IMG/VR virus record: IMGVR_UViG_3300021520_000002
Location: 1 to 64,000 of that record
Source of the DNA: a virus
Strand: one strand, 5' to 3'
Length of the DNA: 64,000 bases
The notes under the pieces are model-generated. The model was not told the DNA's origin. It made no database searches and worked only from the letters and a program-made list of their open reading frames with translations. Positions 34,509 to 43,347 of the stretch are shown piece after piece. A program made the translations under genes and the position numbers. Numbering within the stretch: the first letter of the stretch is position 1; the number at the start of each line of letters is the position of its first letter.

Positions 34509-36839
34509 ATGAATGTACCACCTTATGGAAATAATTATAAAAAAATGGGTGCATATTTTTCAAACTTACAGGTAACATCTAGATCTACACCTGATATGAC
34601 AGTAAAAGTTTTACCAGGTGGTTTTTGGAGACATACGGTCAATGGACCAGTTTATGTTGAATGTGTTGGAGGTTATTCAACAACAATCACAGCACCTGTT
34701 AGTTATTCAAAATGGGTAATGATTACTCTTAATGAAAGTGGACAAATTGTTCTTTTAGATGGGGCATCTGCTAGCAATCCAGATTTACCAACTGTTCCAC
34801 GTGGTAGGATGACTTTAGCTGTTATTCGTATAAATTCAACAACAACTGAAATCAATGATGATATGATTTATGATCTTAGACCTTTGTTTGCACAGTATCC
34901 AACAGATTATCGGGATTTAACTGCTCCTGATGAGTCTACTTATAATCCAACTTCAGGATCGTCAGGAAGTTCTGGAACATCAGGTAGATCAGGAACGAGT
35001 GGATATTCTGGATTAAGTGGCACATCTGGTAGTTCTGGTTCTTCTGGAACATCTGGAAGCTCTGGTACAAGTGGGTCGAGTGGAACATCAGGTTCTTCAG
35101 GAACATCAGGTTCTTCTGGAACAAGTGGTTCAAGTGGTTCTTCAGGAAGTTCAGGTACATCTGGAAGTTCAAGTACATCAGGTTCTTCAGGAACATCAGG
35201 TTCTTCTGGAACAAGCGGAAGTTCTGGTTCAAGTGGTTCTGATGGTACTTCAGGAAGTTCAGGAACATCAGGTTCTTCAAGTACATCAGGAAGTTCTGGA
35301 ACAAGTGGAACATCAGGTTCTTCAGGTTCTTCAGGTTCTGATGGAACAAGTGGTTCTTCTGGAACGAGTGGGTCGAGTGGTACATCTGGAAGTTCTGGAA
35401 CAAGTGGAAGTAGTGGAACTTCAGGTTCTGATGGTACTTCAGGTAGTTCTGGAACAAGTGGAAGTAGTGGAACTTCAGGAACAGATGGAACAAGTGGTTC
35501 TAGTGGAACATCAGGTTCTTCAGGAACAAGTGGTATAGATGGTTCTTCAGGAACAAGTGGAAGTTCAAGCACATCTGGAAGTTCTGGAACAAGTGGAACA
35601 GATGGAACAAGTGGTACAGATGGAACAAGCGGTTCTAGTGGAACATCAGGAAGTTCTGGAACAAGTGGTTCATCAGGCACTTCAGGGTCAAGTGGACTTG
35701 CTGGTGGAACTTCTGGATATTTAGCTGTTTGGTCTGGAGATGATTCGATAGAGAATTCGGGAATATTTAGAAGTGTTGAAAAATATTTTATAGGTACTAG
35801 TGGTATTAATACAAAATTAACTATTGGTTTAACTATTAATCAAGATAATAGTGATGATGAAATAATTTCTTTAAAATCATCTGATGTTTCTCATGCAATG
35901 ACTGGTGTTACTGAAACTGATACATATGGATGTTTTGGTAAAAGTGTTCATGATAAAGGAGGTTTATCAGTTCAAGGTTTTACTGAAAGTATTATTGGAC
36001 TTACTCTTTATGGATATGCAGCTACATCTGCAACAAATGCATCTCAAGCACCAATAGTACTTAATGCTTATGAAACTGGTACTAGAGGATGGTTTAATGC
36101 AACAGATAATCTTATTTTATTTATAAATGGTGGTAGTGCAGCTAGTAGAATTATGGGAGATGGTAGTTATTTTATCAATGAAAGCATCAATACAAAACAA
36201 AATATGGGTATTACAATTAATCAATATACTTATGATACTGAATATATTTCTCTTAAACAAAATTTTACTCATGGAATGTCAAATATTACAGAAACTGATA
36301 CATATGGAATTATGAGAGAAGTTTTGATAGACCATGGTGGATTAGATATTAAAGGTTTATCAGATCAAATTAAAGGTGTTCAAATTAATGGATATGCTGG
36401 CACATCTGGCACATCTACTGCAACAACATCCGAATCTACTATTTATGTTAATGCTTATTTAAAAAATAGTACTACTTCAGGTTCTCATGGAACTGATGCT
36501 AATTTATTTGCTGTTGCAAATAATAGTGATGTTCAATTTATAGTTAAAGGAAATGGTGATATATTTTATAATGGTACATCTGGAACACCATTTGATGATT
36601 ATCAAGATGCTTTAGCGTGTCAAGATCTTTCTTATAACTTAAGTAGTGAATATGGTAAAATACTCATGTATAATAAAGAACAATTTGTTCAAATGGGTGT
36701 TATGACTGAAGATGGATTTGTTAGTAGAAAGAATATGGATATGTTACAGCTTGGTGCTGTAGGTGAATTATATCGAGTGTGTTTGACGTTATGTGATGAA
36801 CTTGGTATATCATTTGATGATGCTAAAAAAATGAATTAA
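34509..36839 (+). CDS. PPYGD-base fibre with duplicated distal domain, 776 residues
   Basis: The base domain (1-140, MNVPPYGNN to DLRPLFAQYPTDYRDL) passes directly to a GTSG arm of about 250 residues, without the SISGLQ module. The distal part (about 400-776) holds two related repeats: KLTIGLTINQDNSDDEIISLK with ETDTYGCF, and KQNMGITINQYTYDTEYISLK with ETDTYGIM. Helices at the very end (NMDMLQLGAVGELYRVCLTL) may act in trimerisation or as a chaperone region (inference). Confidence 0.85.
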   Translation: MNVPPYGNNYKKMGAYFSNLQVTSRSTPDMTVKVLPGGFWRHTVNGPVYVECVGGYSTTITAPVSYSKWVMITLNESGQIVLLDGASASNPDLPTVPRGRMTLAVIRINSTTTEINDDMIYDLRPLFAQYPTDYRDLTAPDESTYNPTSGSSGSSGTSGRSGTSGYSGLSGTSGSSGSSGTSGSSGTSGSSGTSGSSGTSGSSGTSGSSGSSGSSGTSGSSSTSGSSGTSGSSGTSGSSGSSGSDGTSGSSGTSGSSSTSGSSGTSGTSGSSGSSGSDGTSGSSGTSGSSGTSGSSGTSGSSGTSGSDGTSGSSGTSGSSGTSGTDGTSGSSGTSGSSGTSGIDGSSGTSGSSSTSGSSGTSGTDGTSGTDGTSGSSGTSGSSGTSGSSGTSGSSGLAGGTSGYLAVWSGDDSIENSGIFRSVEKYFIGTSGINTKLTIGLTINQDNSDDEIISLKSSDVSHAMTGVTETDTYGCFGKSVHDKGGLSVQGFTESIIGLTLYGYAATSATNASQAPIVLNAYETGTRGWFNATDNLILFINGGSAASRIMGDGSYFINESINTKQNMGITINQYTYDTEYISLKQNFTHGMSNITETDTYGIMREVLIDHGGLDIKGLSDQIKGVQINGYAGTSGTSTATTSESTIYVNAYLKNSTTSGSHGTDANLFAVANNSDVQFIVKGNGDIFYNGTSGTPFDDYQDALACQDLSYNLSSEYGKILMYNKEQFVQMGVMTEDGFVSRKNMDMLQLGAVGELYRVCLTLCDELGISFDDAKKMN
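34950..35709 (+). repeat. GTSG-coding tandem repeat tract
   Basis: About 253 codons of Gly/Ser/Thr units with scattered GSDGTSG and GTDGTSG variants. Confidence 0.9.
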
Positions 36840-36846
36840 AAAGAAG

Positions 36847-36879
36847 ATCGGCAAGATTTAGAAATTAGATCTTGCCGAT
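36847..36879 (+). terminator. Hairpin terminator with ATCGGCAAGAT arms
   Basis: An 11-bp perfect inverted repeat (36847-36857 against 36869-36879), nearly the same sequence as the hairpin before the previous fibre, so gene plus terminator may have been copied as a cassette. Confidence 0.8.
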
Positions 36880-36900
36880 AATTTAGTTGGAGGTAATTTA

Positions 36901-38553
36901 ATGAAGGTACCACCTTATGGAGATGATAACAAACGAATAGGTGCCTACTTTTCTAATTTACAAGTTAAGGCTCAAATTATACCAGATATGACCGTGTATA
37001 TCTCTTCTGGTGGATTCTGGTACTATACTAGTACTAGTCCAATTTATGTTGAATATGTTGGTGGTAGTTCACCTGAAATTAGTTGCCCTTTTGCTAATTC
37101 AAAATTTGTAGTAATAACAATTAGTGAAATGGGAGAAATTGTACTTATAGATGGGGATTCAAATGCTACACCAGTATTACCATCAATTCCACGTGGTAGA
37201 ATGATATTGGCAGTTGTTGAAATCAATTCGTCAACAATTAAAATAACAGATGATATGATTTTTGATACAAGAACTTTATTTGCTCAATTTCCAACTGATT
37301 ATAGAGATATATCTTCAGCGTTTTATGGTACTAATGGAACTTCTGGTACTTCTGGTTCATCAGGAAGTTCAGGTACTGGTGGAACTTCTGGTTCTTCAGG
37401 TAGAGCTGGATTTAGTGGTAGTAGTGGAACTAGTGGAACTTCTAGTACAAGTGGAAGTTCTGGAACATCTGGAACATCTGGAACATCTGGAACATCTGGA
37501 AGTAGTGGAACATCTGGATCATCTGGAACAAGTGGATTTGGAATAACTGGTACTGGTGGAACTTCAGGAAGTAGTGGAACATCAGGAACATCAGGTATTT
37601 CTTTTTATGGAGTAACATCTGGATCATCTGGAAGTTCTGGAACAAGTGGTAGTTCTAGTACTAGTGGAACTTCAGGAACTAGTGGAACTTCAGGAACTAG
37701 TGGAACTTCAGGAACATCTGGAACTTCAGGAACATCTGGAAGTAGCGGTTCTTCAGGAACATCAGCAACTAGTGTAACATCAGGTTCATCTGGAATAAGT
37801 GGTACAGCTGGTTCATCGGGAAGTTCTGGTTCAAGTGGATCGAGTGGAACAACAGGAAGTTCAGGTTCTAGTGGAACTTCAGCAACTTCTATAACTTCTG
37901 GAAGTAGTGGAACTTCGGGTAGTTCTGGTTCGAGTGGAAGTAGTGGAACATCTGGAAGTTCTGGAACAGGTGGATCTTCAGGTTCATCTGGAAGTTCAGG
38001 AACAGGTGGTTCATCTGGAAGTTCAGGAACAGGTGGTTCATCTGGAAGTTCAGGAACAGGTGGTTCATCTGGAAGTTCAGGAACAGGTGGTTCATCTGGA
38101 AGTTCTGGTTCTGATGGTAGTTCTGGATCAAGTGGTTCTTCTGGAAGTTCTGGATCTGGTGGGACATCTGGTTCATCTGGAACATCAGGTTCTAGTGGAC
38201 CTGCTGGAACAAGTGGATCGAGTGGAACATCTGCAACTTTAGGAACAAGTGGTGTTTTTGGAGCTTGGTCAACAGCTGGAGAATATGGAGCAGGAACTAG
38301 TTATCAAGCATCTGTTGATGGATTTGTACTTGTTCATCTTGCTGGGGGTGCTGGGGTATCATCTATTGGTTATACAGATTCTGCTGATCCACCAACAGTT
38401 ATAAGAGCAAGTGCTGGATGTGATGTTGTAAATGGAGGAGATTATAGTGTACATGTATATTATAATTCTTTTACCATGCCTGTTAAAAAAGGAGATTATT
38501 GGAAAGTTAGTGCTGCAACTCAATTATATTGGCTACCACTAATGAGTATTTAA
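36901..38553 (+). CDS. PPYGD-base fibre, 550 residues
   Basis: The base domain is MKVPPYGDDNKR to FAQFPTDYRDI. A GTSG arm of about 310 residues follows, including a run of GTGGSSGSS units (about 365-400) and SFYGVTSGSSG, a segment shared with the fibre at 31361. The tip (about 455-550: GAWSTAGEYGAGTSYQ, FVLVHLAGGAG, MPVKKGDYWKVS) looks like a compact beta domain. It ends ten-odd bases before a further octamer-type hairpin. Confidence 0.85.
   Translation: MKVPPYGDDNKRIGAYFSNLQVKAQIIPDMTVYISSGGFWYYTSTSPIYVEYVGGSSPEISCPFANSKFVVITISEMGEIVLIDGDSNATPVLPSIPRGRMILAVVEINSSTIKITDDMIFDTRTLFAQFPTDYRDISSAFYGTNGTSGTSGSSGSSGTGGTSGSSGRAGFSGSSGTSGTSSTSGSSGTSGTSGTSGTSGSSGTSGSSGTSGFGITGTGGTSGSSGTSGTSGISFYGVTSGSSGSSGTSGSSSTSGTSGTSGTSGTSGTSGTSGTSGTSGSSGSSGTSATSVTSGSSGISGTAGSSGSSGSSGSSGTTGSSGSSGTSATSITSGSSGTSGSSGSSGSSGTSGSSGTGGSSGSSGSSGTGGSSGSSGTGGSSGSSGTGGSSGSSGTGGSSGSSGSDGSSGSSGSSGSSGSGGTSGSSGTSGSSGPAGTSGSSGTSATLGTSGVFGAWSTAGEYGAGTSYQASVDGFVLVHLAGGAGVSSIGYTDSADPPTVIRASAGCDVVNGGDYSVHVYYNSFTMPVKKGDYWKVSAATQLYWLPLMSI
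37330..38268 (+). repeat. GTSG-coding tandem repeat tract
   Basis: About 310 codons; the part at 37960-38100 has at least four near-identical 33-base units coding for Gly-rich GGSSGSSGT, a clear recent expansion. Confidence 0.9.
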
Positions 38554-38569
38554 TTATTTAGAAAAGAAG

Positions 38570-38603
38570 ATCAGCAAGATTTATATTTCAAGATCTTGCC
38601 GAT
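38570..38603 (+). terminator. Imperfect hairpin terminator of the ATCGGCAAGAT family
   Basis: The left arm (38570-38580) reads ATCAGCAAGAT and the right arm (38593-38603) ATCTTGCCGAT: 10 of 11 pairs, with one A-C mismatch from a single base change in the left arm. Confidence 0.7.
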
Positions 38604-38625
38604 AAATTTATAGGAGGTAATTTTA

Positions 38626-39513
38626 ATGAATGTACCACCTTATGGCGATGGTTATAAACGTGTAGGTGCTTATTTTTCAAATTTACAAGTAACAGCCCAA
38701 ACAGTACCAGGTATGACAGTAAAAATATCTGCTGGTGGATTTTGGTACTATTCTAATACAGGAGCTTCATATGTTGAATATGTTGGTGGTAATTCACCAG
38801 CTATGACTGCTCCAGTAGGTAATGCAAAATGGGTTATAATTACAATTGGACAGAGTGGTATAATTTCTATTGTTGATGGTTCACCTGGAGCACATCCAGT
38901 TTTACCAGCTGTTCCTGGAAAAGGGAGAATACCTTTAGCAGCAATTTATATTAATGCTGGAACAACTTCAATTACTAATGATATTATTTTTGATATTCGT
39001 CCATTATTTCCAATGGAAGTAAGAGATCATAGTGACTTAGAAGGTACTGGTGCAACAGGTTTACACCCAATAACATCAATTTCTGGTCTTGTTGATTCTC
39101 TTGCACAGTTAGTTTCAATGACTGCATTAGCTGCATATTTAGCTGATAAAGCAGATAAAACAGGTACAGTTGAAACAAATTTTATTTTAAATAAAGATTA
39201 CACAGGTACACCTGGATCAGATTGTTTATTTGAAATTGAAAGAGGTAGTGAAAGTAATACAGCTTTAAAATGGGATGAATATATAAATAAGTGGAGATTT
39301 ACTGATGATGGATCTGCTTGGATAACTTTTAGTGATTTTTATTTGAATGATGGAACACAAGAATTAAAAATATTAAGTTATACACAAGCAACAGAGCCAG
39401 ATCTTGCCGCTGATTCAAATATGGCTATATGGGTAGATTCTTCAGTTTCAAATCGTGTATATTTGGTTTATCGTAGGGGAACCGCAGATCAGGTTAAAAT
39501 AGAGTTAACATAA
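38626..39513 (+). CDS. PPYGD-base fibre without a repeat arm, 295 residues
   Basis: The base domain (MNVPPYGDGYKR to LFPMEVRDHSDL), the SISGLVDSLAQLV helix and the ERGSESNTALKWDE module are present as in the fibre at 30042. There is no GTSG arm at all; a short tip (YLNDGTQELKILSYTQATEP to VYRRGTADQVKIEL) follows at once. It may be the ancestral or an arm-deleted form, or a short fibre. Confidence 0.8.
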   Translation: MNVPPYGDGYKRVGAYFSNLQVTAQTVPGMTVKISAGGFWYYSNTGASYVEYVGGNSPAMTAPVGNAKWVIITIGQSGIISIVDGSPGAHPVLPAVPGKGRIPLAAIYINAGTTSITNDIIFDIRPLFPMEVRDHSDLEGTGATGLHPITSISGLVDSLAQLVSMTALAAYLADKADKTGTVETNFILNKDYTGTPGSDCLFEIERGSESNTALKWDEYINKWRFTDDGSAWITFSDFYLNDGTQELKILSYTQATEPDLAADSNMAIWVDSSVSNRVYLVYRRGTADQVKIELT

Positions 39514-39525
39514 TAGTATAGATCT

Positions 39526-39568
39526 ATGTGGTTGGTGGGAGTTCTTTTAATGTTCTTACCGACCACAT
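39526..39568 (+). terminator. Hairpin closing the fibre island
   Basis: An 11-bp inverted repeat with one T-G pair (39526-39536 against 39558-39568), and a 21-base loop that can pair further. No T run follows, so the assignment as terminator is moderate. Confidence 0.5.
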
Positions 39569-39619
39569 GCTAATTTTGTGAACCCTTTACATTTTTTATG
39601 TCATGCTTAGACAGCTAAC

Positions 39620-39625
39620 TATAAT
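39620..39625 (+). promoter_or_regulatory. Possible -10 element TATAAT
   Basis: A perfect TATAAT lies 15 bases before the ATG at 39641, after a hairpin. No good -35 is seen at 17 bases, and the transcript would have a very short leader, so this is only a candidate. Confidence 0.25.
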
Positions 39626-39640
39626 AATAGAGAGGTAATT

Positions 39641-39982
39641 ATGGCAAATCAATTCAAGATTCAAGAAGCTGTGACTTTCGCGCAGCAGACACCACCGGAA
39701 ACATTTAGACTTATGGATATTACCATTCAGGTCGTTCCTGTAGCTTATGAACATGGAATGATTATAGCTGAGAGTGAAGTTGTTGATCTTAAAGTCTCTG
39801 AAGAAGTTAATATTTTTATTTTAAATTGTGCTAGCGGCGTGAGCTTAAAAGTAGGTAGCACAACAAACCCAGCAATGACCAATGTTACACATTATTCTTA
39901 TCAAGGTGCGAAAACATCTTTCTGGGTCTCTAATAGTGGAACAGAAGATATTACTATTAGTTTCGCAACCGCAAGTATCTAA
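39641..39982 (+). CDS. Small beta-rich protein of unknown function
   Basis: This 113-residue protein is mostly strand, with TFRLMDITIQVVPVAYEHG, LKVSEEVNIFILNCASG and KTSFWVSNSGTEDITISFAT. Base use is less AT-rich than in its neighbours (GCGCAGCAGACACCACCGG near the start), which may reflect high expression or transfer. Probably virion-associated; no family recognised. Confidence 0.5.
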   Translation: MANQFKIQEAVTFAQQTPPETFRLMDITIQVVPVAYEHGMIIAESEVVDLKVSEEVNIFILNCASGVSLKVGSTTNPAMTNVTHYSYQGAKTSFWVSNSGTEDITISFATASI

Positions 39983-39996
39983 AAAGAGGTGTAGAA

Positions 39997-40149
39997 ATGG
40001 CAGATGAAATGGTTGAAATACAGAAAAAAATTAGTGAAGCGTTACAGAAACAAAATGAAATTATAAAAAAGAATCAACGTGAAATGCTTGAGAAAATGAA
40101 AAAGATGGGTGAAATTAAAATAGAGAAACCAGCTAAACCAACATTATAA
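39997..40149 (+). CDS. 50-residue charged helical protein
   Basis: The ATG after AAAGAGGTGTAGAA gives a 50-residue protein that is one continuous Lys/Glu/Gln-rich helix with a PAKP end. No leader of the LFE type. It is in phase with the operon (14 bases after one stop, 10 before the next start). Function unknown. Confidence 0.6.
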   Translation: MADEMVEIQKKISEALQKQNEIIKKNQREMLEKMKKMGEIKIEKPAKPTL

Positions 40150-40159
40150 CGGAGTATAT

Positions 40160-40363
40160 ATGATTTCAATTTCTAGTTTATTTGAAGCTCCAAATGTGCC
40201 TTCTGAACAAGCAAATGGATTAACTGTGCCGTTTGGAAATTATAATCCAGCAAAAAGAAATAATGAAGTTTTAGGTAATCTTCAAGGTTTAAACAAGTTA
40301 CCACTCGAAGATCAGGTTAAGAAGTTACGTGATAGTGGAGTTGATATTGGTACTTTTATATAA
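40160..40363 (+). CDS. Predicted internal head protein, LFE leader (register 9)
   Basis: The leader is MISISSLFE|A, with Ala directly after the predicted cut, the residue favoured by T4 gp21. The 58-residue body is polar (GNYNPAKRNNEVLGNLQG). It opens the second and larger cluster of leader genes. Confidence 0.65.
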   Translation: MISISSLFEAPNVPSEQANGLTVPFGNYNPAKRNNEVLGNLQGLNKLPLEDQVKKLRDSGVDIGTFI

Positions 40364-40374
40364 TAGGAGTATTT

Positions 40375-40560
40375 ATGATTTCAGTAAGTATATTATTTGA
40401 AGATGACAGTTCAATACAAAAAAATTTTATTCCAAAATTAGATCAAAAAGAAAATCAACAAACTATTCTTGGACTTATTAAAAAACCAATCAAAAAAATA
40501 CAAAATATTTTTATAGGAAATCCAGATTTTTCAGGAACAATTGCTGGATCACGTGGATAA
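40375..40560 (+). CDS. Predicted internal head protein, LFE leader, tandem copy 1
   Basis: Leader MISVSILFE|D. The 61-residue protein has a basic centre (LIKKPIKKIQN) and ends FSGTIAGSRG. The following gene has the same plan (KKAIKKIS, then SGPTAVTGIRG), so the two are tandem duplicates. Confidence 0.65.
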   Translation: MISVSILFEDDSSIQKNFIPKLDQKENQQTILGLIKKPIKKIQNIFIGNPDFSGTIAGSRG

Positions 40561-40569
40561 GGAGTACTT

Positions 40570-40743
40570 ATGATTTCTGTAAGTAGATTATTTGAAGATG
40601 GTAATTTAGTACAAAATACAAATCAAGAGAATAAAAATATTATTCAAGAAATTGTTAAAAAAGCAATTAAAAAAATATCTGTAGCTGTTGAAGGTAAAGT
40701 GGATGTTAGTGGACCTACAGCTGTTACTGGTATACGTGGATAA
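40570..40743 (+). CDS. Predicted internal head protein, LFE leader, tandem copy 2
   Basis: The ATG after GGAGTACTT gives 57 residues with leader MISVSRLFE|D, a Lys-rich centre and the -IRG end that parallels the -SRG end of copy 1. No domain recognised. Confidence 0.65.
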   Translation: MISVSRLFEDGNLVQNTNQENKNIIQEIVKKAIKKISVAVEGKVDVSGPTAVTGIRG

Positions 40744-40755
40744 GAGAGGAAGATT

Positions 40756-40929
40756 ATGATATCAATTATATTTGAATTTGATTTAGAAAAAACTAGACAA
40801 GGATTTTTTAATAAACAAGTTAAAGAATTAGAAAATAAAAAAGAAATTCCTGGTACGATAGCTGAGAAATTACATCAAAAAAATATTGACAATATGAAAA
40901 TCGAAGCTAGTGGAAAGTATCCGAAATAA
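40756..40929 (+). CDS. Predicted internal head protein, IFE leader (register 7)
   Basis: A 57-residue protein with leader MISIIFE|F, the same first eight residues as the product of 17056-17247, 24 kb upstream. The body is basic and helical. RBS AGAGAGGAAGATT. Confidence 0.65.
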   Translation: MISIIFEFDLEKTRQGFFNKQVKELENKKEIPGTIAEKLHQKNIDNMKIEASGKYPK

Positions 40930-40945
40930 AATTGAGGGTTAACAG

Positions 40946-42574
40946 ATGTTAATTCATAACTTCTATGCAGATTTATTATTATCAACTAGAGTTTTATTTG
41001 ATAACTTTATTTTTCAAAATGAAAGATATATTAGAAGGTATGAATTTAATATCGGTAATAGATCTTTCCAAATGCCTAAAGATTTTACAACACAGTTTGA
41101 ATTTCCAAATATTATAGCTGTTATTAATGATGAAACACCAGCATGGGGACAAAGACCAGATGTGTCTCAATCTATTTCTGGTTATAATGTTGATCAAGTC
41201 CCAGTTTTATATGATTTAACAAATGAAAATGTTTTATATCTTCAAGAGGAAATGGTAACAGTTCCAATATCAATAATTATAAATTGTGAATCTCCATTAC
41301 AAGCAAAAGAAATTGCAAATGTTATAAGGAGATGGTTACCTTATAATAAATATATTCAATTTTTAGAATATACTTCATTTTTAGAAATGTCAAAACCATT
41401 TTTATCTAATAGTGGATTTGATATTAATAATGATAATATTGTGAATCTTTATACAAAATTAAATCATCGTGATGGTCAAATTTATAATTGTTTTGCAGTA
41501 CAATATAAACCATTTATTAGATTAGATGGTATTGGAACAACTATTCCAGATTCAACTCAAAGATCTTTTCAAGTGAGTGTTGATTTAACATATATGGTTC
41601 AATTTCCTTTACATCTTTTTAGTAGTTTAGTATCAGGATATATTGAAAGAATTGATATATCATTTAGTATGAATAGTTTTGAACCTATAGCTGATTATCC
41701 ATCAGCAAAAATGGTAAATCAATCTCTTGATAATGTTGATGAATTAAAAAAAGGGTATGTAAGAAGACAGTATTTAGTTTATGATAATAATTCAACAGAA
41801 AATCTTATTATGCTTGATGGTTTATTAATGCAACCAACAACAATAACAGCTAAATCAGATAGATTACAAGCAACAAGAACAGCTACAAATTTTATTTATA
41901 TAACTGTTGATAATGATGAAACTCGCCGATATAAAGCGAACATTTCAAATATACCAATTGATGGAATAACAATTCCAATAGATGTAGATTATTATTTGAT
42001 ACTTACAAGTGATGACTCTGGAAATATAAGTATTGGATACAGACAGAAAGGAAAAGATTTAGTAATACAATTTAATAAAGAAGATTTTATAATAAATCCA
42101 AGATACTCTTATAATCTAATTTGTGGAATTACAATTATAAAGAATTTTATAGATTATCAAATTGATGAAGATTTGAATTGTATCACATTTTCGATTATTG
42201 AAAGTATGTGGTTAAGTCTTACACCTTCATTAACAAGACCACTTATTATTCAATTTTATGATGATGAGTATAAATATCCACATAGTTATGGTGGAATAGC
42301 TCCAGAATTAGATAATATAAAAATAGCAGAGAAGAATTCAACATCAGTAATTATTACATGGACTTCTGGAATAGAAACAACAACATGTGTTGAATATGGT
42401 CCAACAGCTGAATATGGATTTTTTACTGAACTTAATAATAATTTTGTTCAAACTCATAAAGCTGTAATTTATTCTCTGCAACCTTTTACATTTTATCATT
42501 ATCGAGTTAATACACTTGATGTTGATGGAAATGAGATTATATCTGAAGATTTTACGTTTACAACTAGTCCTTAG
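40946..42574 (+). CDS. Virion structural protein with C-terminal fibronectin type III domain
   Basis: The protein has 542 residues. The N-terminal 240 residues have VPISIIINCESPLQAKEIAN and RRWLPYNKYIQFLEY, a mixed helix/strand layout that could belong to a tail or baseplate connector; I cannot name the family. Residues about 450-542 form an FNIII-like domain (APELDNIKIAEKNSTSVIIT W, TTCVEYG, LQPFTFYHYRVNTLD). It is the only large gene among the small leader genes here and has no leader itself. Confidence 0.6.
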   Translation: MLIHNFYADLLLSTRVLFDNFIFQNERYIRRYEFNIGNRSFQMPKDFTTQFEFPNIIAVINDETPAWGQRPDVSQSISGYNVDQVPVLYDLTNENVLYLQEEMVTVPISIIINCESPLQAKEIANVIRRWLPYNKYIQFLEYTSFLEMSKPFLSNSGFDINNDNIVNLYTKLNHRDGQIYNCFAVQYKPFIRLDGIGTTIPDSTQRSFQVSVDLTYMVQFPLHLFSSLVSGYIERIDISFSMNSFEPIADYPSAKMVNQSLDNVDELKKGYVRRQYLVYDNNSTENLIMLDGLLMQPTTITAKSDRLQATRTATNFIYITVDNDETRRYKANISNIPIDGITIPIDVDYYLILTSDDSGNISIGYRQKGKDLVIQFNKEDFIINPRYSYNLICGITIIKNFIDYQIDEDLNCITFSIIESMWLSLTPSLTRPLIIQFYDDEYKYPHSYGGIAPELDNIKIAEKNSTSVIITWTSGIETTTCVEYGPTAEYGFFTELNNNFVQTHKAVIYSLQPFTFYHYRVNTLDVDGNEIISEDFTFTTSP

Positions 42575-42586
42575 GGAGGAAAATTT

Positions 42587-42880
42587 ATGATTTCAATAGT
42601 AATGTTTATGGAAGCAATGTCTGATACTTTAGCAAATGCTGGAGAAGAAATGTTAAGTGGATTTAAAAAGACAGCTCAAGGTGCTGCTAGAGCTACTGGA
42701 GTTGGAGTTGATTCTGCTGGACATGGAATGAGTAAAGTTGCTGGTTGGGTTCAAAGTGGTGGAAAAGAATTGCAGAAAGATCCATTAGGAACTCCAGGAA
42801 TGATTCTTGGTGGTGTTGCTGGTCTTAGTGCTGCAGCTCTTTTAGCAAGAAGAAATAAACAGAAACAATATAGTGAATAA
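42587..42880 (+). CDS. Leader protein with Gly/Ala hydrophobic helix and basic tail
   Basis: The start is MISIVMFME|A (Phe-Met-Glu at 7-9, a variant site). Residues about 69-87 (GMILGGVAGLSAAALLA) form a membrane-like helix, followed by RRNKQKQ. This leader, then soluble part, then Ala/Gly helix, then basic-tail layout returns in several of the next genes. Confidence 0.65.
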   Translation: MISIVMFMEAMSDTLANAGEEMLSGFKKTAQGAARATGVGVDSAGHGMSKVAGWVQSGGKELQKDPLGTPGMILGGVAGLSAAALLARRNKQKQYSE

Positions 42881-42893
42881 TAGAGAGGTCAAT

Positions 42894-43322
42894 ATGATTT
42901 CTGTGATTAGTGAAGGTTGGTGGGCTGAAAAACAAAAAGAAAAAGCATTAAATCAAGAACAGTTTTCTCGTGATAATCTCAATAGTAAAATAAGAGAACG
43001 AGAAAAAGAAGAACAGTTTAAAATTTCAACTAAGAAAAAATTAGATGATAATTTAACAGATATGAGAGCTAAACTTAAAGCTGGAAAAATTGATCAGAAA
43101 GAATATAATGAATATGAAAAAGGTCATTTAAATACTAGATCTAAAGTTCTTGGAAATAAAGATCTTCCAGATGAACCTACTGTTAAACCATCTAGTGGAA
43201 AAATTATGGATTTAGTATCAGAACATCCATTAGCAGCAGCTGCAATTGGAGCTGTTGGTGTTGGTCTTGGTGCTCATGCTCTTCTTGGTGGTAGAAATAA
43301 ACAACAATCACCTAGTTATTAA
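42894..43322 (+). CDS. Leader protein with Gly/Ala hydrophobic helix and basic tail
   Basis: The ATG at 42894 (after TAGAGAGGTCAAT) gives 142 residues starting MISVISE|G. A charged coiled-coil-like region (about 12-95) precedes HPLAAAAIGAVGVGLGAHAL and GGRNKQQ. The upstream in-frame ATG at 42873 lies in the previous gene and is rejected. Confidence 0.65.
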   Translation: MISVISEGWWAEKQKEKALNQEQFSRDNLNSKIREREKEEQFKISTKKKLDDNLTDMRAKLKAGKIDQKEYNEYEKGHLNTRSKVLGNKDLPDEPTVKPSSGKIMDLVSEHPLAAAAIGAVGVGLGAHALLGGRNKQQSPSY

Positions 43323-43347
43323 AAATAATATTTTTGGAGGTTTTTTT

